A stretch of DNA of 64,000 nucleotides from Spongilla lacustris (GCA_949361645.1 OX442415.1:11687745-11751744), one strand, 5' to 3'. Positions 1 through 12,485 are shown, counted from the stretch's first letter. Made by a program: numbers and translations. The notes: generated by a model from the sequence alone, not told the origin.

Positions 1-12
1 ACTAATCTTGCT

Positions 13-589
13 ATAGTTGAAAAACTTCTTTGTTGAGTCCCTTCCACGTGAAACGTTCTCTAATCCTTTTGATGGTACGTTTTGTTCCCAGATGGCCAGA
101 CGTAGCTAGGGTCAGAATGGCAGGAATGTAGAATCCTCTGCTTCTCACATGCATCCAAATGAGCCTCGCAACCTATTTCAGTAAAGTTTAACATGCGAAA
201 GAGCGAAGACGGTTGAAATCGGACTAGTTATCCTAAGACCCTAAAACCATACGCGCACACTTCGTATCTTTGTAATGAGGTATTCTATAGCCATTATGTG
301 TCTCCTATGCTACCACGCTTATCAATGATGCCGGACCAAAGAGTGGAAAAGAATGTGTTCACAACCAAGAGCACATAGGCCTAGTTACATGCTGCACGCT
401 CCTTAGTCGTTCCATTCATTTTCTTTTAGTCCACACTTCGCCATTCTTTAAGAAAATCTTTTCCGCCTTTCGTCTGATCGATCGTTTCTTGTTCGCATCG
501 CATCCTTCAGGGTACTTTCCCTTGACCTTGTAGCTGTAGGCCAGTTCAAGAGTGTCACCTTCTTCGTCTGTCCCTGATTCTGACGACAT
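13..589 (-). pseudogene. Gypsy-type integrase-like gene remnant, 5' part
   Basis: An ATG at 589 opens an acidic N-terminus (MSSESGTDEEG) followed by a segment with the KYPEG..KRSIRRKAEK pattern that precedes the zinc-binding domain in integrase genes of gypsy/KRBA2 type. The reading frame stops at 416. At about 135-20 on the same strand another frame reads GHLGTKRTIKRIRERFTWKG, which resembles the H2C2 zinc-binding region (HxG..KT..RI..RFxWxG). The stretch between is broken or intronic. The family would bind and join DNA ends during transposition, or be a domesticated relative. The gene probably continues left of the window. The inverted-repeat boundary at 506 lies inside it. Family assignment is by motif memory only. 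Confidence 0.45.
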
Positions 590-899
590 TTTCAACACCT
601 TCCAAAAGAAAGAACTAACGTGGGACCAAAAAATGTCACGTGGGACAAAATCGAGCACCTAAAATTGTCCGGCCGGACAATTTCAGGCAGCCTTTTTTGG
701 TCCGGCCGGTAGACGCGGACCAAATCGTGCGTGACAGGACACGCATCCGAATAAACAGGCTTCAAAACGATTTTTACGAGCATAATTCGATTTTCCTCTA
801 CCTTTGGTGTCTCTGCTCAAGCCAGTTTCTTCATCGAGCCCGCGCACATGTAATCATATTCATGCGGAACAATGACGAATAATTGGACTCTATGGGAAT

Positions 900-1260
900 G
901 GATATAGCGTTTCCAATCCCGTTCCGTAAGGTTTTTAATCTATGCCGTAACGGATGACATAAAAATTAACGAACAGAACAATCCAATAGCTAAGTGACTT
1001 CTCTATGTAAAAACCGAATTTGGAGCGATTTGAGTATTCCTACCGAAAGCTATGGCGAGTTTGATCCCCTTGGGGTATCGGAGGTCGCGATACTGGCATG
1101 GAGCATGTTCAAAACCCCAAAATGTTCCTTATCATAGAGAAATGGTGTAGTATGAAGCCCGAAAATAGGAAGTTGATAGCTTTAACCGTTCGAAAGTTAT
1201 AGCAATTCAATCATAATGCCATTTTTATAACATTTTATACGAATATGTGTGAAAGATCGC
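900..1260 (-). repeat. Copy of a recurrent foldback-family repeat
   Basis: Carries the marker block shared by six other places in the window: GTAACGGATGACATAAAAAT followed by TAACGAACAGAAC and TAGCTA, then text about a pattern GTTTGA..CCC..GGGTATCG. Related blocks lie at 20400-20760 (mirror copy), 22238-23055, 35560-36000, 57950-58300 and 61372-61450. No coding potential was recognised. Confidence 0.7.
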
Positions 1261-1955
1261 CTGCGCACGCCGAACAGTCCCGATCTCCGAAGGATGTCTT
1301 AATTACAATCTCGAACAGGTAAACCAGAACACGAAAACCAGACCCCCCTCCCTTTGCCTATACCCACCTCTTATATACATGTATATACACCCAACACCTG
1401 ACTAAGGGCTACCGGCCTAACAAGACTAGAAAGAGATTAACCTATAACACCTACAGAGCTCTATACAATGGTACTTCCGGTATCTACATGTATAGTCCAT
1501 ATAAGCATGAAGTCATCACTGCATGGCCTGGGAATTACAATCCCTCACAATATGCGCTTTTCTCGGAAACGATTCCTTATTTGAGGCCATGCATTGTAAA
1601 TCAGTAATGGATAATAGCCGCCCGCGCCCGCATCGGTTTTGGTAAAAGGTCCGGACGGAAACAACAATCACATTTGGAATGGCCGTATATACTTCTGATC
1701 AGTGTCCCAGACTCCTTCGTAATATAATAGCGATACAATAATGTTGGACGGATCCATCGGACATGCAGGACACGTGTACGGCTGATCGACTTATGTCATT
1801 AACTTTTAAAGAGACAAGGGTATTTACGCATGCTATAATGGCACTCTCTCTCTCTCTCTACATATAATGCCACAAAAAGAACTGTTCACTATACCAACTC
1901 TCGTCAGTAGTGCTCTATTTAAATTGCATACAGTTCATCTTGGGTCCAGAGATTC

Positions 1956-4900
1956 TTAGATGGTAATACTGTTGGGGGTCTTGGTTGGTAGCAGGTACAC
2001 ATAGGGAACATCAAGGGACTTGTTCCTCTCCCTTATGTCTCCTTCAATGCCATCCAAAGTCTTCCTAAACCTTGCCATCAGATTCTGAGCCTTTTCCTCT
2101 GTAAACCTCGTCTGTGGGTAGTCGCCTAGGTATTTCTAAATGCAAATGAATACATGTATTTCTTAATTCTGCATGAGAATTAGAGACATGCACAGCATGC
2201 ACATGCGCATGCATACCTCATTTTTGCTGAACTGGGACAAAATGTAAATAACAGCTACTTGAAGAGGGGCTGCAGATAGTGGAACAGGTAGGGAATCAAT
2301 ACGGGCATTTGTGGCATTTGGAAGTGCATCTAACACTGCCTGTAAATCGGTCGTCCCCTTGAAAGCGGGAAGTGGGCTACATATGACAGATGGGGAGTTC
2401 GGAACAAAGCTGTACATCTCGTACTGCCCAAAGTTGACTGCAGCATGCTGAGCAGAACCTGTGAATATGATGAGCGTACAGAGTTCCACAAGCTCAGCCT
2501 TGTTCTCTATCTTGCTTGGAACTCCATTACCCTTTTCATTGTACTCCTGCGGGAAAGCGTTGGTATGGAGGTCATGGGCCCAGCTTTTGAGTTCTGTGTC
2601 ATTTCGAACGTCATCATCAGAGGTGTAGAATTCGTCGATTATGTTACTGACAAAATGCTCAATGGCATTCCAGATCTTCAGTCCATCATCCCTGTAGTAG
2701 TATCCTGGCAACAGTTTAGGATCATCAACACCCCTCTCTATTATGTTGCGCTTGATGTTTGTCCAGTGAATATTGTAGTTAGCTCCTACTCTTTTAAGCA
2801 ATTCGTTTTTCCCATTCCCTCCAATAGCAAACACCATGTCAATGATTCCACCGTCGTTAATGAGGCTAGCCCTCGCCCGCGAGTTAATGGCCATTGTGTA
2901 GAGGAAGTGAGGCCTCAGGAGCTTTTGCACTGGATGTGCCTCTGGGAGGTTGCGCATCACCGCCACACCGTATGCTTCCATAGCAGCGTGACACGACAGA
3001 TAATGAGTTGTTAGCTGGTGGAACTAGAGTGTGAAGTAGAGAACGCAGGTCTATAAAACATAATCAATATGCATAGTATAGTGTATGCCATTGTACCTGG
3101 TTATTTGCACTCTGGTAACATATCTTGGCTAAGGTCCAGTCGGCCCAGTTATCACTAGGGAGGAAGATAGGGTTGCCACAACCTGGGGTCGGCTTGAGCT
3201 GGATGGCTATGGGGACCAGTTTCTCGTTGTTGTTCACGTAGAGCAGGCACATTGGGGCGGCGCAGTACCACCCCTTTTTGCACTCCAAGTCCTTAAGAAT
3301 CGTCAAATCACATATGTAGACATGGCCAGCCTGCAATATGTAGGGGGAAAAAGCGTATTTTAAATATGCTCTTTTTTATTTCCTTAAATTGTACATGCAT
3401 TTCCTGCATGTTTCAAACCACTAAATCAAGATAAAGTGGCCCCTAAATCAAGTACATTGTGAAAAAAAAAAACAAGATTTCAATTTTGAATAATTTCTAA
3501 ACTGAAGTAGTTAATTAAATACAGTTTGCAGCTTTTAACTAGCCACCCACCTTACATTTATGAACATTAATATAGAAATTAATTTGAGTTTTGAGACTTT
3601 TATCATGTTTAATTAACCATTCAGGATTATATTAACTTTATTTCACCAGCATGTCTTCTTTTACTGTTAGAACTTTCAACAACAATTAACTGCTTGTGGT
3701 TAATTTATAAACAATTTTTCTTGATTGAAAAATACCCTGCATGTATATTCCTTGACTGTAAAATGCTGCAAAATCAGTATTTCGTTCTCTTTATTATTGA
3801 ATTAATATTGTCCCTCGCCAGTTTTCCATTATGGACAGTAGCAGGCCTTAAACATTTCTTTTTAGATACACAAGCACGGTAACACCTTAGATTATTGGCT
3901 AAAAAATCTACGGTAACGCACACATGCAACATTCCACAGCTATATATATACGGATGTGTTAGTAGACTATACCTTCATCTCATCTTCGAGGCTGATTCCT
4001 CGAACTAACGATCCTTTGACCATATCATATGTGACCGGGAAATTGGAGGGAATTGATGAACATCTTTTAATAACAACAGGGTTAACTGCGTTCAACATCT
4101 GGCGCCCAAATTCTTCATCGCTCACCCAGCGAGAGAGATCGAGTGGAGTAAATGCAGGCGTTGTAAAAGCCGTAGCTAGACGTTCATACCGCATTAATGA
4201 CCGTCCATTTAATGCTCCACCGAATATAGCGTTTAAGCCCATTTGTGTAACTGAGCGAATTGCATCACCTGTGAAATTAAGGGACTTCACCGCTCCAAAC
4301 TGTTCGTTAATAGGAAGATCAGTCACCAGCTCTTTAAGTTTTATAGATGAAGGCAACTTAGCCTCTTCATACCGCTGCCATTCATAGACCTTCCTTCTTT
4401 GTTCAATCTGGCTCTGCCTCTGGTATTCCAAGATTCGGTTTCCATTGATTTCATTCATTGTTGCTGCGATTTAACATATGGTTAGTAAAAATATTCGGAC
4501 AAGAAATGTTTTTTTTAATTTTAATTACAATACAAGACAATTTTAAAGGAGAGCATAGCTTCTTGCCCCCCCCTAGCATAGCATATAATTGCGTAGTCTA
4601 AACATGCTTAACAATAGATAGAATAGTAAATGTGACAAAAATTGCTTGCTTCCAGACTTTCCAGATCTATTGAACAGCATGACGATCGATATACGGTATC
4701 CATGCTTACATATTCCATAGATCAGAAGATTATACTTACTGTGGGCCGTTGCACGGGTGTATCGATCGTTATAGTGTAAGAAGTCTTGAATTTTTAATAA
4801 CATATATAGGTCCGGTACCCAGATTCTATCGCAACCTAGTCTGACGTAGCCACACCCTCGCGCTTTGCGGAGGCGCGAGGGTGTGGCTACGTCAGACTAA

Positions 4901-6245
4901 TCGCAACCTCATTAACGAATTCTTAAGCTATAGTCGTTGTGGGTACATGTATCTATACCGAGTCGACGAGAACAGCCCCAACAAGAGCGCAAACCTAAGC
5001 CACTGGAATACTGCACGCATGTACACATAACACACTCACGCACACGCACACAGATATTGCGAATTAGTTGGTATAATGATTATATAATCACACACAATTT
5101 TGGTTTGACATCTGCACTGTATAAACCTTATTATTTATGTGAACCAACTCTCGGGCATTTGGACTTAACTGTATATATTTTTTTAGCCATTTGCATGTAA
5201 TGTGTGATTATCGGTTAATAATTAAGGTATCAGTAAATTATAATTCATGTTTTCGATGCACAAATGCTTACCGGTGTTGGCCGTGAAGCTGATAGATTCT
5301 CCACTACCAATCCAGTTGTAGCACGGGAAGGTCACCACGGGCAGCTCCGTGGTTTGCACTCCACTCTGGAGGCTAGCATATTGGACATTGTCAACCAGCC
5401 AACCCAAGTACTGGTCGGAGAGATCAAGAGGATTTAAGACCTTTTCAACCACCGCGCCAGTAATTGTCGTCTTCTTCCCTTCGATATTTCCCAGCACTAT
5501 GACAAAGACATCTCCCAGTTCTGCTCGACACTCCAATACAATGTCATCGTAGCAGCTGGTATTAGCAACTTTCGATACGATGAATCTAACGTTCCGCTGC
5601 GTAACGGAGCCGGTGCGACCTAAACTGCCAACCAGCTCAACGCTCAAGTCGTTTCTTGTTCCCGACAAAGGGTCCGATCCCGTGAAGACGCGGATTGCGT
5701 AGTAATAGCACGTCGCTATATAGTGACAAATATGTATAACAGGAATTATATACATCATTTTTACACCTGCTGTATAATGCGCAACTGTGTATACATGTAT
5801 ATATGTTCATGATGACGTTCTGCTGAAAAATAGTAGAATTTATAAGCTTATTCCGATGGGCCCTTACATGTATATAATATAATATAATATAATTATATTT
5901 ATAATTATAATATACATGCATGCGACATATTATAATTCAGATTCAGACCAGTTTTCGGTCCTGCGTATGATTATATAAAACATCAAAAACATTCACGTGC
6001 TTATCTGCATTTCATCCTAAAGTTAAAGTTTCGAACTCCTCATGCAGCAGTTATAAAATAAAATTGTGCGAACATGTGCATGCAGACATACATACACATA
6101 CGTACACACACAATCCATTCCCCGCAAGCTTGCACATTTCATACTTACGGTTTGGATTGATAATGGTAGGCGGGAAGGTGTTAGTGTCTACATTCCGATC
6201 TTCGACGAGAACTGTTTCTACCTCAGGTACGTTGTAGCCAGACAT
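1956..6245 (-). CDS. Arachidonate 5-lipoxygenase-like enzyme, left copy
   Basis: Mirror copy of the right-arm lipoxygenase, with exons 6245-6149, 5715-5272, 4784-4740, 4463-3973, 3330-3097, 3023-2217 and 2135-1956. All splice phases close to 766 codons including stop, giving a 765-residue protein. PLAT domain about residues 34-165, catalytic domain after that. The motif H439-x4-H444-x4-H449-x17-H467-x8-H476 is intact; predicted iron ligands are H444, H449, H630, N634 and the terminal I765, as in the 5-LOX set with Asn as fourth ligand. Exon 3 encodes HYND where the right copy has HYTD; I saw no other protein difference. The enzyme would oxygenate polyunsaturated fatty acids. Transcribed away from the central spacer. 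No frameshift or premature stop was seen, so both copies look functional. Confidence 0.9.
4838..4899. mobile_element. 62 bp hairpin MITE in lipoxygenase intron 3
   Basis: A near-perfect palindrome (AGTCTGACGTAGCCACACCC.. with its complement) around an 8-base loop, flanked on both sides by the direct repeat ATCGCAACCT (4828-4837 and 4900-4909). That is the signature of a miniature inverted-repeat element with a 10 bp target duplication. The mirror copy is at 16745-16806, so insertion predates the arm duplication. Transcripts would fold here into a long stem. Confidence 0.8.
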
Positions 6246-6300
6246 TCTGACCTAACTGCATGCAGAAATCCGCTGAATCAATCCCATGCGTTCGTGCATG

Positions 6301-6310
6301 CTTTTATATA
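6301..6310 (-). promoter_or_regulatory. TATA box of left lipoxygenase gene
   Basis: TATATAAAAG on the minus strand, ending 56 bp upstream of the ATG at 6245. Mirror of the right-arm box. Distance suits a short 5' leader. Confidence 0.55.
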
Positions 6311-6472
6311 ATAAACTGTGCGCATGCGGCCGCGGGTGTACGCGACGCGCAGAATTAATGGTATATACTGTGGCGCGCGCGTTACCGCAATTGTTTTCTT
6401 ACTACAAACCGAACGCATAAACATGTTTAGTACTAAGAAACGTACATGTGGGCGTGCATGGTGAGTATATCC

Positions 6473-6860
6473 GGATTGGGGGTGCGTCGACACTAGCTAC
6501 CATCGACCAAACCGAATTAAAGCAGTTAAGGCGTGCCGAAAACTGATTATTAATGGCCGCTGTCTCGAGTCCACATGAAACCCGCAGGAAATGGCATACG
6601 TTTGCTTAGCGGCGTACATGGAGCTACGCAAAAGTCACCTTAGAAAAAAAGCCTGGACACGTGGCCTTGTCTTGTTACATGTATGCCATTACTATCTCAG
6701 TCCATTAGAGTCCTTAAATGTGCGAGTTTCCTCCAAACTCCAAAGTGAATTAAACAGCCTCCATTTTCTATCATGGGTACGCCTTTAAGTGCATCGATTC
6801 GGTTTGGTCGACGAATATTAATTAGCTAGTGTGGACGCACCCTCAATCCGGATCGTTCCG
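6473..6860. mobile_element. Foldback MITE upstream of left lipoxygenase
   Basis: Terminal inverted repeats: ATCCGGATTGGGGGTGCGTC then GACACTAGCTA and CGACCAAACCGAAT at the left, and the complement of this (ATTCGGTTTGGTCGACGAAT .. TAGCTAGTGTGGACGCACCC) at the right. About 390 bp, no ORF. It lies within 230-620 bp of the lipoxygenase start and could carry regulatory sites. Mirror copy 14784-15171. Confidence 0.7.
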
Positions 6861-7794
6861 GATTGCGGTTGCTAGTGACGAAACGCCTTTAACGATAAAC
6901 AATAATCTCAGCCCTAATAATATTCATGACAATGTGACACTCTTGGCTAAAGTAATAGCAACCCATGCTAATCTACCCAAACAGGTGAGGCCACAATGTA
7001 TATTAAAATAGTTGCAAGCAACATTTATGCACTGTGAAACACCCTGTATGTGTGTAAACAAGAGTCATTGAAGACTACTTACTATATCCACATCCAGACA
7101 ATACCAGGAACCATCAAATGCAGTTGAAATACATTTGCAAAATCCAGCAGCAGTACTAAATAGACCAGCAGAATGACCTTTACATGTACATAGGGACTGC
7201 ATAGTAGTAGGCTCTTAACTACACATTCCTTCAGGGTACAGTGATGAGAAAATGTTTCACAAACCAAAGTTGTTTAGCTGATTACCACTCATTACCTTTT
7301 TACACTATCAAAAGCATAATCCTTATTTAGAAATGATTGGAGATTCTGAAAATAAAGTTTACATCTCTTATGACTGCATAGTTCAACAGTTATAAACAAA
7401 ACTTCAAAATGTGGGAGCACTGTATTTGTCACGGTCCCCAACATGAATGCTAGTTTGGAAGCGGCGTTAGATTCCGAGAAACGCCTTTTGATAAACCCTT
7501 GTGTACAATAATAGCAACCGCAAGTGTGTGGAGGACTGACCGGTACCAGTCCTTATACGTAATAACATGTGAATCGATGAATTAAGTGTCAATTACCCCT
7601 TATTCATTTTAGCGGAGGCCCTCCACCGTCGTAATGTCAGGAAGGCTACCCTTTTGTGTCATTGTGTGCCAGCCCGCTGGGCCATACGGACCTTTTGTTC
7701 ATTCGTGTTGTACTATTGCAATGTATTTAAGGAGGTGCATTTTGTGCAAAAGAAATCCCGGTTGCAAAGAACATATCAAGTTATGTCCCCATGG

Positions 7795-8058
7795 TCACAC
7801 CTTACAACTGCATTCCTGCCCTCTAGACACTAGGTCTGCTCTTACCATCGTCCTGGTGCATCCCGTGTCGCGAACATCGGTTCCTGCAACGACACCATTC
7901 CGTTTGAGTCCCAGTGTCTTCCACTCCATGCAACACAGCGCATTGCCTGCATGGACAATTTCAACAGATGTAATCCGTTGTAGCCTATAGTAATTGATCC
8001 CCTCTGACGTTTCCCGTCGGCCGTTGGTAGATCGTTGGGACGTGTCTCTGCTTTTCAT
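7795..8058 (-). pseudogene. Retropepsin-like (gypsy protease) fragment, left copy
   Basis: The open frame contains RDTGCTRTMVRADLV, which fits the aspartic-protease active site of gypsy-type retrotransposons (D-T-G followed by a C/A-x-R/S-x-hydrophobic stretch and DLV). No other domain is recognisable around it. It is a short relic; identical to the right-arm copy at 13586-13849. The long plus-strand ORF over the same bases is its shadow. Confidence 0.4.
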
Positions 8059-8107
8059 ATATTGTGCGTTTAGGGGATGCGTCCACTCCTTTGCCGCCCT
8101 CCTGTGG

Positions 8108-11100
8108 TAGGTACTTGGATAAATCACGTAACTACCGTAAAAAATTGTATCCCAAAAATTGTGCCGTAATTTTTGACTGACGGAGAGGATTGATTTGTGG
8201 CGATCGTTTGTTTGCGCTGGTTTCGAGTTTCGCTGTGCTTGCTATATTCTATAAAGGTAACCCATGGCTTCTATTAGCATTTGCTATTCGTTGTATACGG
8301 TGAAATGATTCGCAGTAGTAAGTTGTGGGCGTGTCAAAAAAGGGTATGGCTTGATGCTTATAGAATTTTGTAGCGCATTGAATGGGTTGCATGAAATACA
8401 TATGAAGGCCTTAAGGACACCTAGATTCATTACTCATTTAAATATGAGGGCAATCAGACGATGCGCAGGGTGTTGTCTCGAAGCCTCCACGAACGGTTTC
8501 ATATGGTTTAAAGTACGCGATTATCGTGAAAGCTAATAGCTTATATGACAGTGGGACATCATACTTATTTGCCCTAATGTTACTAAGATATGTTTCTGAC
8601 CTTATTTTACGTAGGTAGAGAGTATTAACGAGGTGTTCTATATAAAACGCACCTTTTCGTTGCCGTGGGTTCTTTAGCTAGATAATTTTCAGACTCTGCT
8701 GCTTATGTAGTAACAGCACCTTGCATATCTCGAGATTCTGATTTAGCGCAGTGCTCTTATCAATCAAACCAATTTAATCAAAATTTGTCATGCAACATGC
8801 AATGTTAGTTTATAATTCATGTTTTAATACTATGTTTATTAAACTCTATATTTTTATTCAACAGTTCTGTGTGTAGTTGCATGGATAATGAAGACTGTTG
8901 GTGATTTGAAGAGTTTTGTGGACCATTTTAAAAATGACATCAATGAACGTAATGAACTGCAAGCACCCATGATATGAAAGGGGCTAGTGTTTTACATCCA
9001 CACCAATATAGCATCTCAACGTTTAGAAAACACTAGAAGTATCATTGCATCAATTCTTGAGCACTCTGCTAGAAGCAATGTCACCACTACACCTGATGTG
9101 TTGCGTTGGGCAATACGTCATATTATTAATATAATGTCAAATTTAAAAAAAAATCTTACAAAGGTGTTGGGCTGAAGTAGAGGTGTTTCTCAATGAGCAG
9201 TTTATAGTGTCTATTGGCACAGCTGAGGATGTAGCTGTTACTTTACCAGCTTTGAATACAGAGATAAATGTAATGTACAATCCACCTTTACCTATTCCAC
9301 TTAATGTAAGAACTGATTGTAAGAATTGTGCTAAAAGGAAGGATGAGTTGCAGAGAATGGCTAAAGTGAATCGCATGCTTAAGCAACAACTGAAAAGGAA
9401 TAACCACAGGAGTAGGCATATACACAATTTAAAGCAAGCTTTACAACGGAAGGCTAAAAATGAATCCAATCTTCGTTCTAAAATAAGAGACATTAAACTT
9501 AAAACTAAAAAAACAGCGAAAGTAAGAAATTCACAAGTGGCACATAGCAGCAGTTTATTGAAATATTTCAATAAATATAAAAAGTTACTATCTGTACACA
9601 AGGGATGTAAGATAACACAGAGGAGATTGCAACGCAAAATCACTGATTTGGAAAAGATGGTTCAAAACATAGAATTAAGTAATGAAGAATTGCTATATCA
9701 ATTATCAGCCTCAATTAAATATCATCAAGACCAGAAAAGATAGCAAGACATATAGCACTGTTTGCCGTAAAGCTATATACTATTGCCTTCAATATGGAGT
9801 GCCCATAACACATGTGTGTAATGTGATTAACGCAATTCTTTTTGAATTGGCGGGTACAAATGCTGATAGTCTTCCTCATAGTAGTACAGTATCTCAATGT
9901 GTATATGAATTAGGAATTATCAGCGATATTCAGGTAAGTGAAGTAATGTATGCAAATGAAAATCTCACTCTTTCATGGGACTCAACAACAGTTGATGGGA
10001 CACACATCAATGAACTCCATATCAGTGTGTAACTTCGTATGTACTGCAATTAGGTGCTATAGCCTCTGGTCGAACAGAAGACTATGTTTCCCATATCAGT
10101 GATAGCTTGACTCATATGATTTCCATATTTTCAAAATTTAAAAATCTTCCATTTTTAGATGTAAGGTCAGCAATACTTAAGCATTTGAAAAATACTTTAA
10201 CCGATAGAGTTGCAGTTAATCATTGTGTGGTACAACATCTGCAGTTACAAATGGATGTCGAGTTGCTTGAATTGAATTGTAATGTTCACCCTCTTGATGG
10301 GATAGCAAAGAAGTGTACAAATATTCTTAAGAACTATGATGCTGAGATGGCCATAAAAAGTGATACATTTGGTAGAGACTGCTGTGTTGTAAATATAATT
10401 TATGGAATCACGAAAATGAGATATAAACAAGGCAAAGGTGATCCTGCAGGGTTTAAGCATTTCTTGCATCAGGAAGGTATTAAACTAAGCATAATTCCAC
10501 GTTTTGTTGGAAACAGATTTCACATTGTGTTTCATCTTGCTGGTGTGATATTCTACCTTAGGGATAAATTGATAGTTTATCTAGAAACTATGTGTAGAAA
10601 TCAAACTACCCTGCGTTTAGCACTTCTGAATGACCTTAAGAATAAACACATTCTTCTGCAGTTGCAAGCTTTAGGATTAATAGGCAAAGTAATTACAGGA
10701 CCGTGGATGCAACAATTATATGATAACAGCAAAATCACGAACCTTGAAGTTACTCCATACATTAAAACCTGTTTGGATAACCTGAAGATGTTAACCAGGT
10801 CACCTCTTCTTATGCTAGAAATATCAGAAGATGCGTTTGGTGCTTCATTGGATAGAGAGACAGATGATGTGATGTGTAGTTTAATAAACTGTGAATGTAA
10901 TGAATCAGAAAAGGAAGATCTAAATGTTATTTTATCACAACTTTTGGCAGGCATAATATTGGTAATAGATAAACAGCTCAATGAATATATTCAAGGATCC
11001 CTTTCAAATCTTTCACCAGCAAAAATTATGCAGACATCTTCAGCTCCTGTCCACAACATGTTTGCAGAACAGACCTTAGGATTGGCTGATCACTATTTAC

Positions 11101-12115
11101 GAAGGGCTAGAAATTGTACTATAGGCCATATAGATGGAAAAGTTAAATGTAGAAAGAATGACACGTTGACATGGTTAGTAGCTAAACCTTCAGATGAACA
11201 GGAAAAAAATAATACAGTTTAGCATAGCAGAAGCAAAAACAATGCGTGCACAGCCGCTTAAAAAACGTGAAGATAATATTGCCAAAATCCAAGCTCAACT
11301 TGTTATAGAAAAAAGGCAAAAAAAAGATTCAAGTTACAGAAGGAGGCTGGAAAAAAAGCTGAATTTAGTACTTACTAACAATGCTGAGTTGTCTGAAGTT
11401 CTCCCAGAACTTAGCATTGAACAAACAGAAACTGTTACTGAGAAATGTTATATCTAATATGTCTATACTTAATGGCCTTTACATTGAACATTTATGGTTT
11501 ACCGAGCAAAAACAAAATATTCTGTATCATGGACACATTATTTCAGTGAAAAGTACTGGCAAAGTTCCAAAAGCCACCATCTGTTACTGGACACAGGAAG
11601 ACATCGAGGAAGAAGGGGAAGATGAAAAAATATGCATATTACAGCTGCTTACTGACTATATTACTGGAGATATGATTTTTGTTGATTTTCCTGACATGTG
11701 AAATGCCTTTTTCATTGAATGGTAAAATTTTGTTTCCGAGAACATGATATATATACATTTGGCTATATATTTCTATATCGCTACCATGAGCAGGTTGCAT
11801 ATTTGGCATGATTTTATGCATAATATCTGCTGTAGTACCTTCTAAAAACTATTTTTATATGCAGGTATGTGTGGCAGTTACTCCTTATATATTTGGCTGC
11901 AGTAGCATGTTTAGTAAGTTCAGTGTAGCGAATATAAGTTAAACCGGCACAGTTTTTTTTTGCGCGGTCATTCAATTCCATACATTCAAAAGTACCGCTT
12001 TATGCTGCCGTATTGGCCGAATGAAAAAAGATGATATGATAAGTAATATACCGTTGGAATGCTCATTTTTTACTCTTTTTAGAACCATGCGAATTGTTGC
12101 AAAAATATCAATTTG
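8108..12115 (+). mobile_element. Decayed DNA transposon copy A in the central spacer
   Basis: The unique-looking spacer begins right at the arm edge and holds a transposon-type ORF (8890-11701) followed by a 3' region. The segment 11835-12115 is homologous to the minus strand of 61300-61020, and the ORF N-terminus matches a fragment at 63567-63890, so this is a dispersed repeat, not single-copy sequence. The exact termini were not found. Confidence 0.65.
8890..11701 (+). pseudogene. Transposon-encoded protein, frameshifted
   Basis: Consecutive frames read one protein broken by at least four shifts (near 9180, 9730, 10030, 11215 and 11440). First comes a basic coiled-coil region with a CKNCAKRKDEL start (9300-9730). 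Then LSWDSTTVDGTHINELHISV (9970-10030), LQLGAIASGRTEDYVSHI (about 10050-10110), NCNVHPLDGIAKKC, GKGDPAGFKHFL, GNRFHIVFHLAGVIFY, LGLIGKVITGPWMQQLY, and a basic C-terminal tail followed by an acidic end. I recall this block order from abundant unnamed repeat proteins in corals, sponges and fish, probably a transposase; the superfamily is not established. Acidic residues such as D in WDSTT may be catalytic, which is inference. Inactive here. Confidence 0.6.
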
Positions 12116-12137
12116 AAGAAAATATCCAAGTACCTAG

Positions 12138-12193
12138 TATGGGGGAGCGCTGTAAGCTCCCCCATTGGGGTCTGGGGCGAAGCCCCAGAAGCT
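12138..12193 (+). repeat. Short dispersed repeat fragment
   Basis: GGGGGAGCGCTGTAAGCTCC followed by a GGGGTCTGGGGCGAAGCCCC block is repeated in reverse orientation at about 22055-22115. It contains two small stems (GGGGGAGC..GCTCCCCC and GGGGC..GCCCC). Confidence 0.7.
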
Positions 12194-12485
12194 TTTCAAG
12201 TTTCGCATTATTAAGCTTCAGAAGGATAAGAATTTCTCATTCTTTTTCCTCCGTACCAAATCGAAACATGAACAGCGGACGCAAACTGCGCATGCGCTTT
12301 TTTATTTTGTAAATTTAAACTAAAAACAGAAAGTCATTGAAAAAATCAGGAAATGTGTATAACTAATGTTTGGCTTTATGCCAGTGGGTTGAGCAATAGC
12401 ATTTTTCTTGGATGTCGTTTAGCACTTGTCTATAATACTCTCGATATCCAATTCTAAATCATAGTGTGACGAGATATAGCGTAAT

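Larger units (their letters stand above)
506..8107 (+). repeat. Left arm of 7.6 kb inverted duplication
   Basis: The reverse complement of this segment is found at 13537-21155. Over most of the arm paired positions add to 21644; at the outer end they add to 21661 because the right arm has small insertions (for example about 11 bp near 20388 and about 8 bp near 20945). From roughly 1700 to 8107 I found only one or two substitutions. Between 506 and 1700 there are many. The arm contains a complete lipoxygenase gene, a hairpin MITE, a foldback MITE and a retropepsin-like remnant. Confidence 0.97.

Noticed and set aside
2445..3014. 189-codon ORF opposite the lipoxygenase exon
   Set aside because: Shadow frame of the conserved catalytic exon; no family features.
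7634..7990. Cysteine-rich plus-strand ORF in the left arm (and its mirror)
   Set aside because: It is the antisense of the retropepsin-like frame and shows no zinc-cluster family match.
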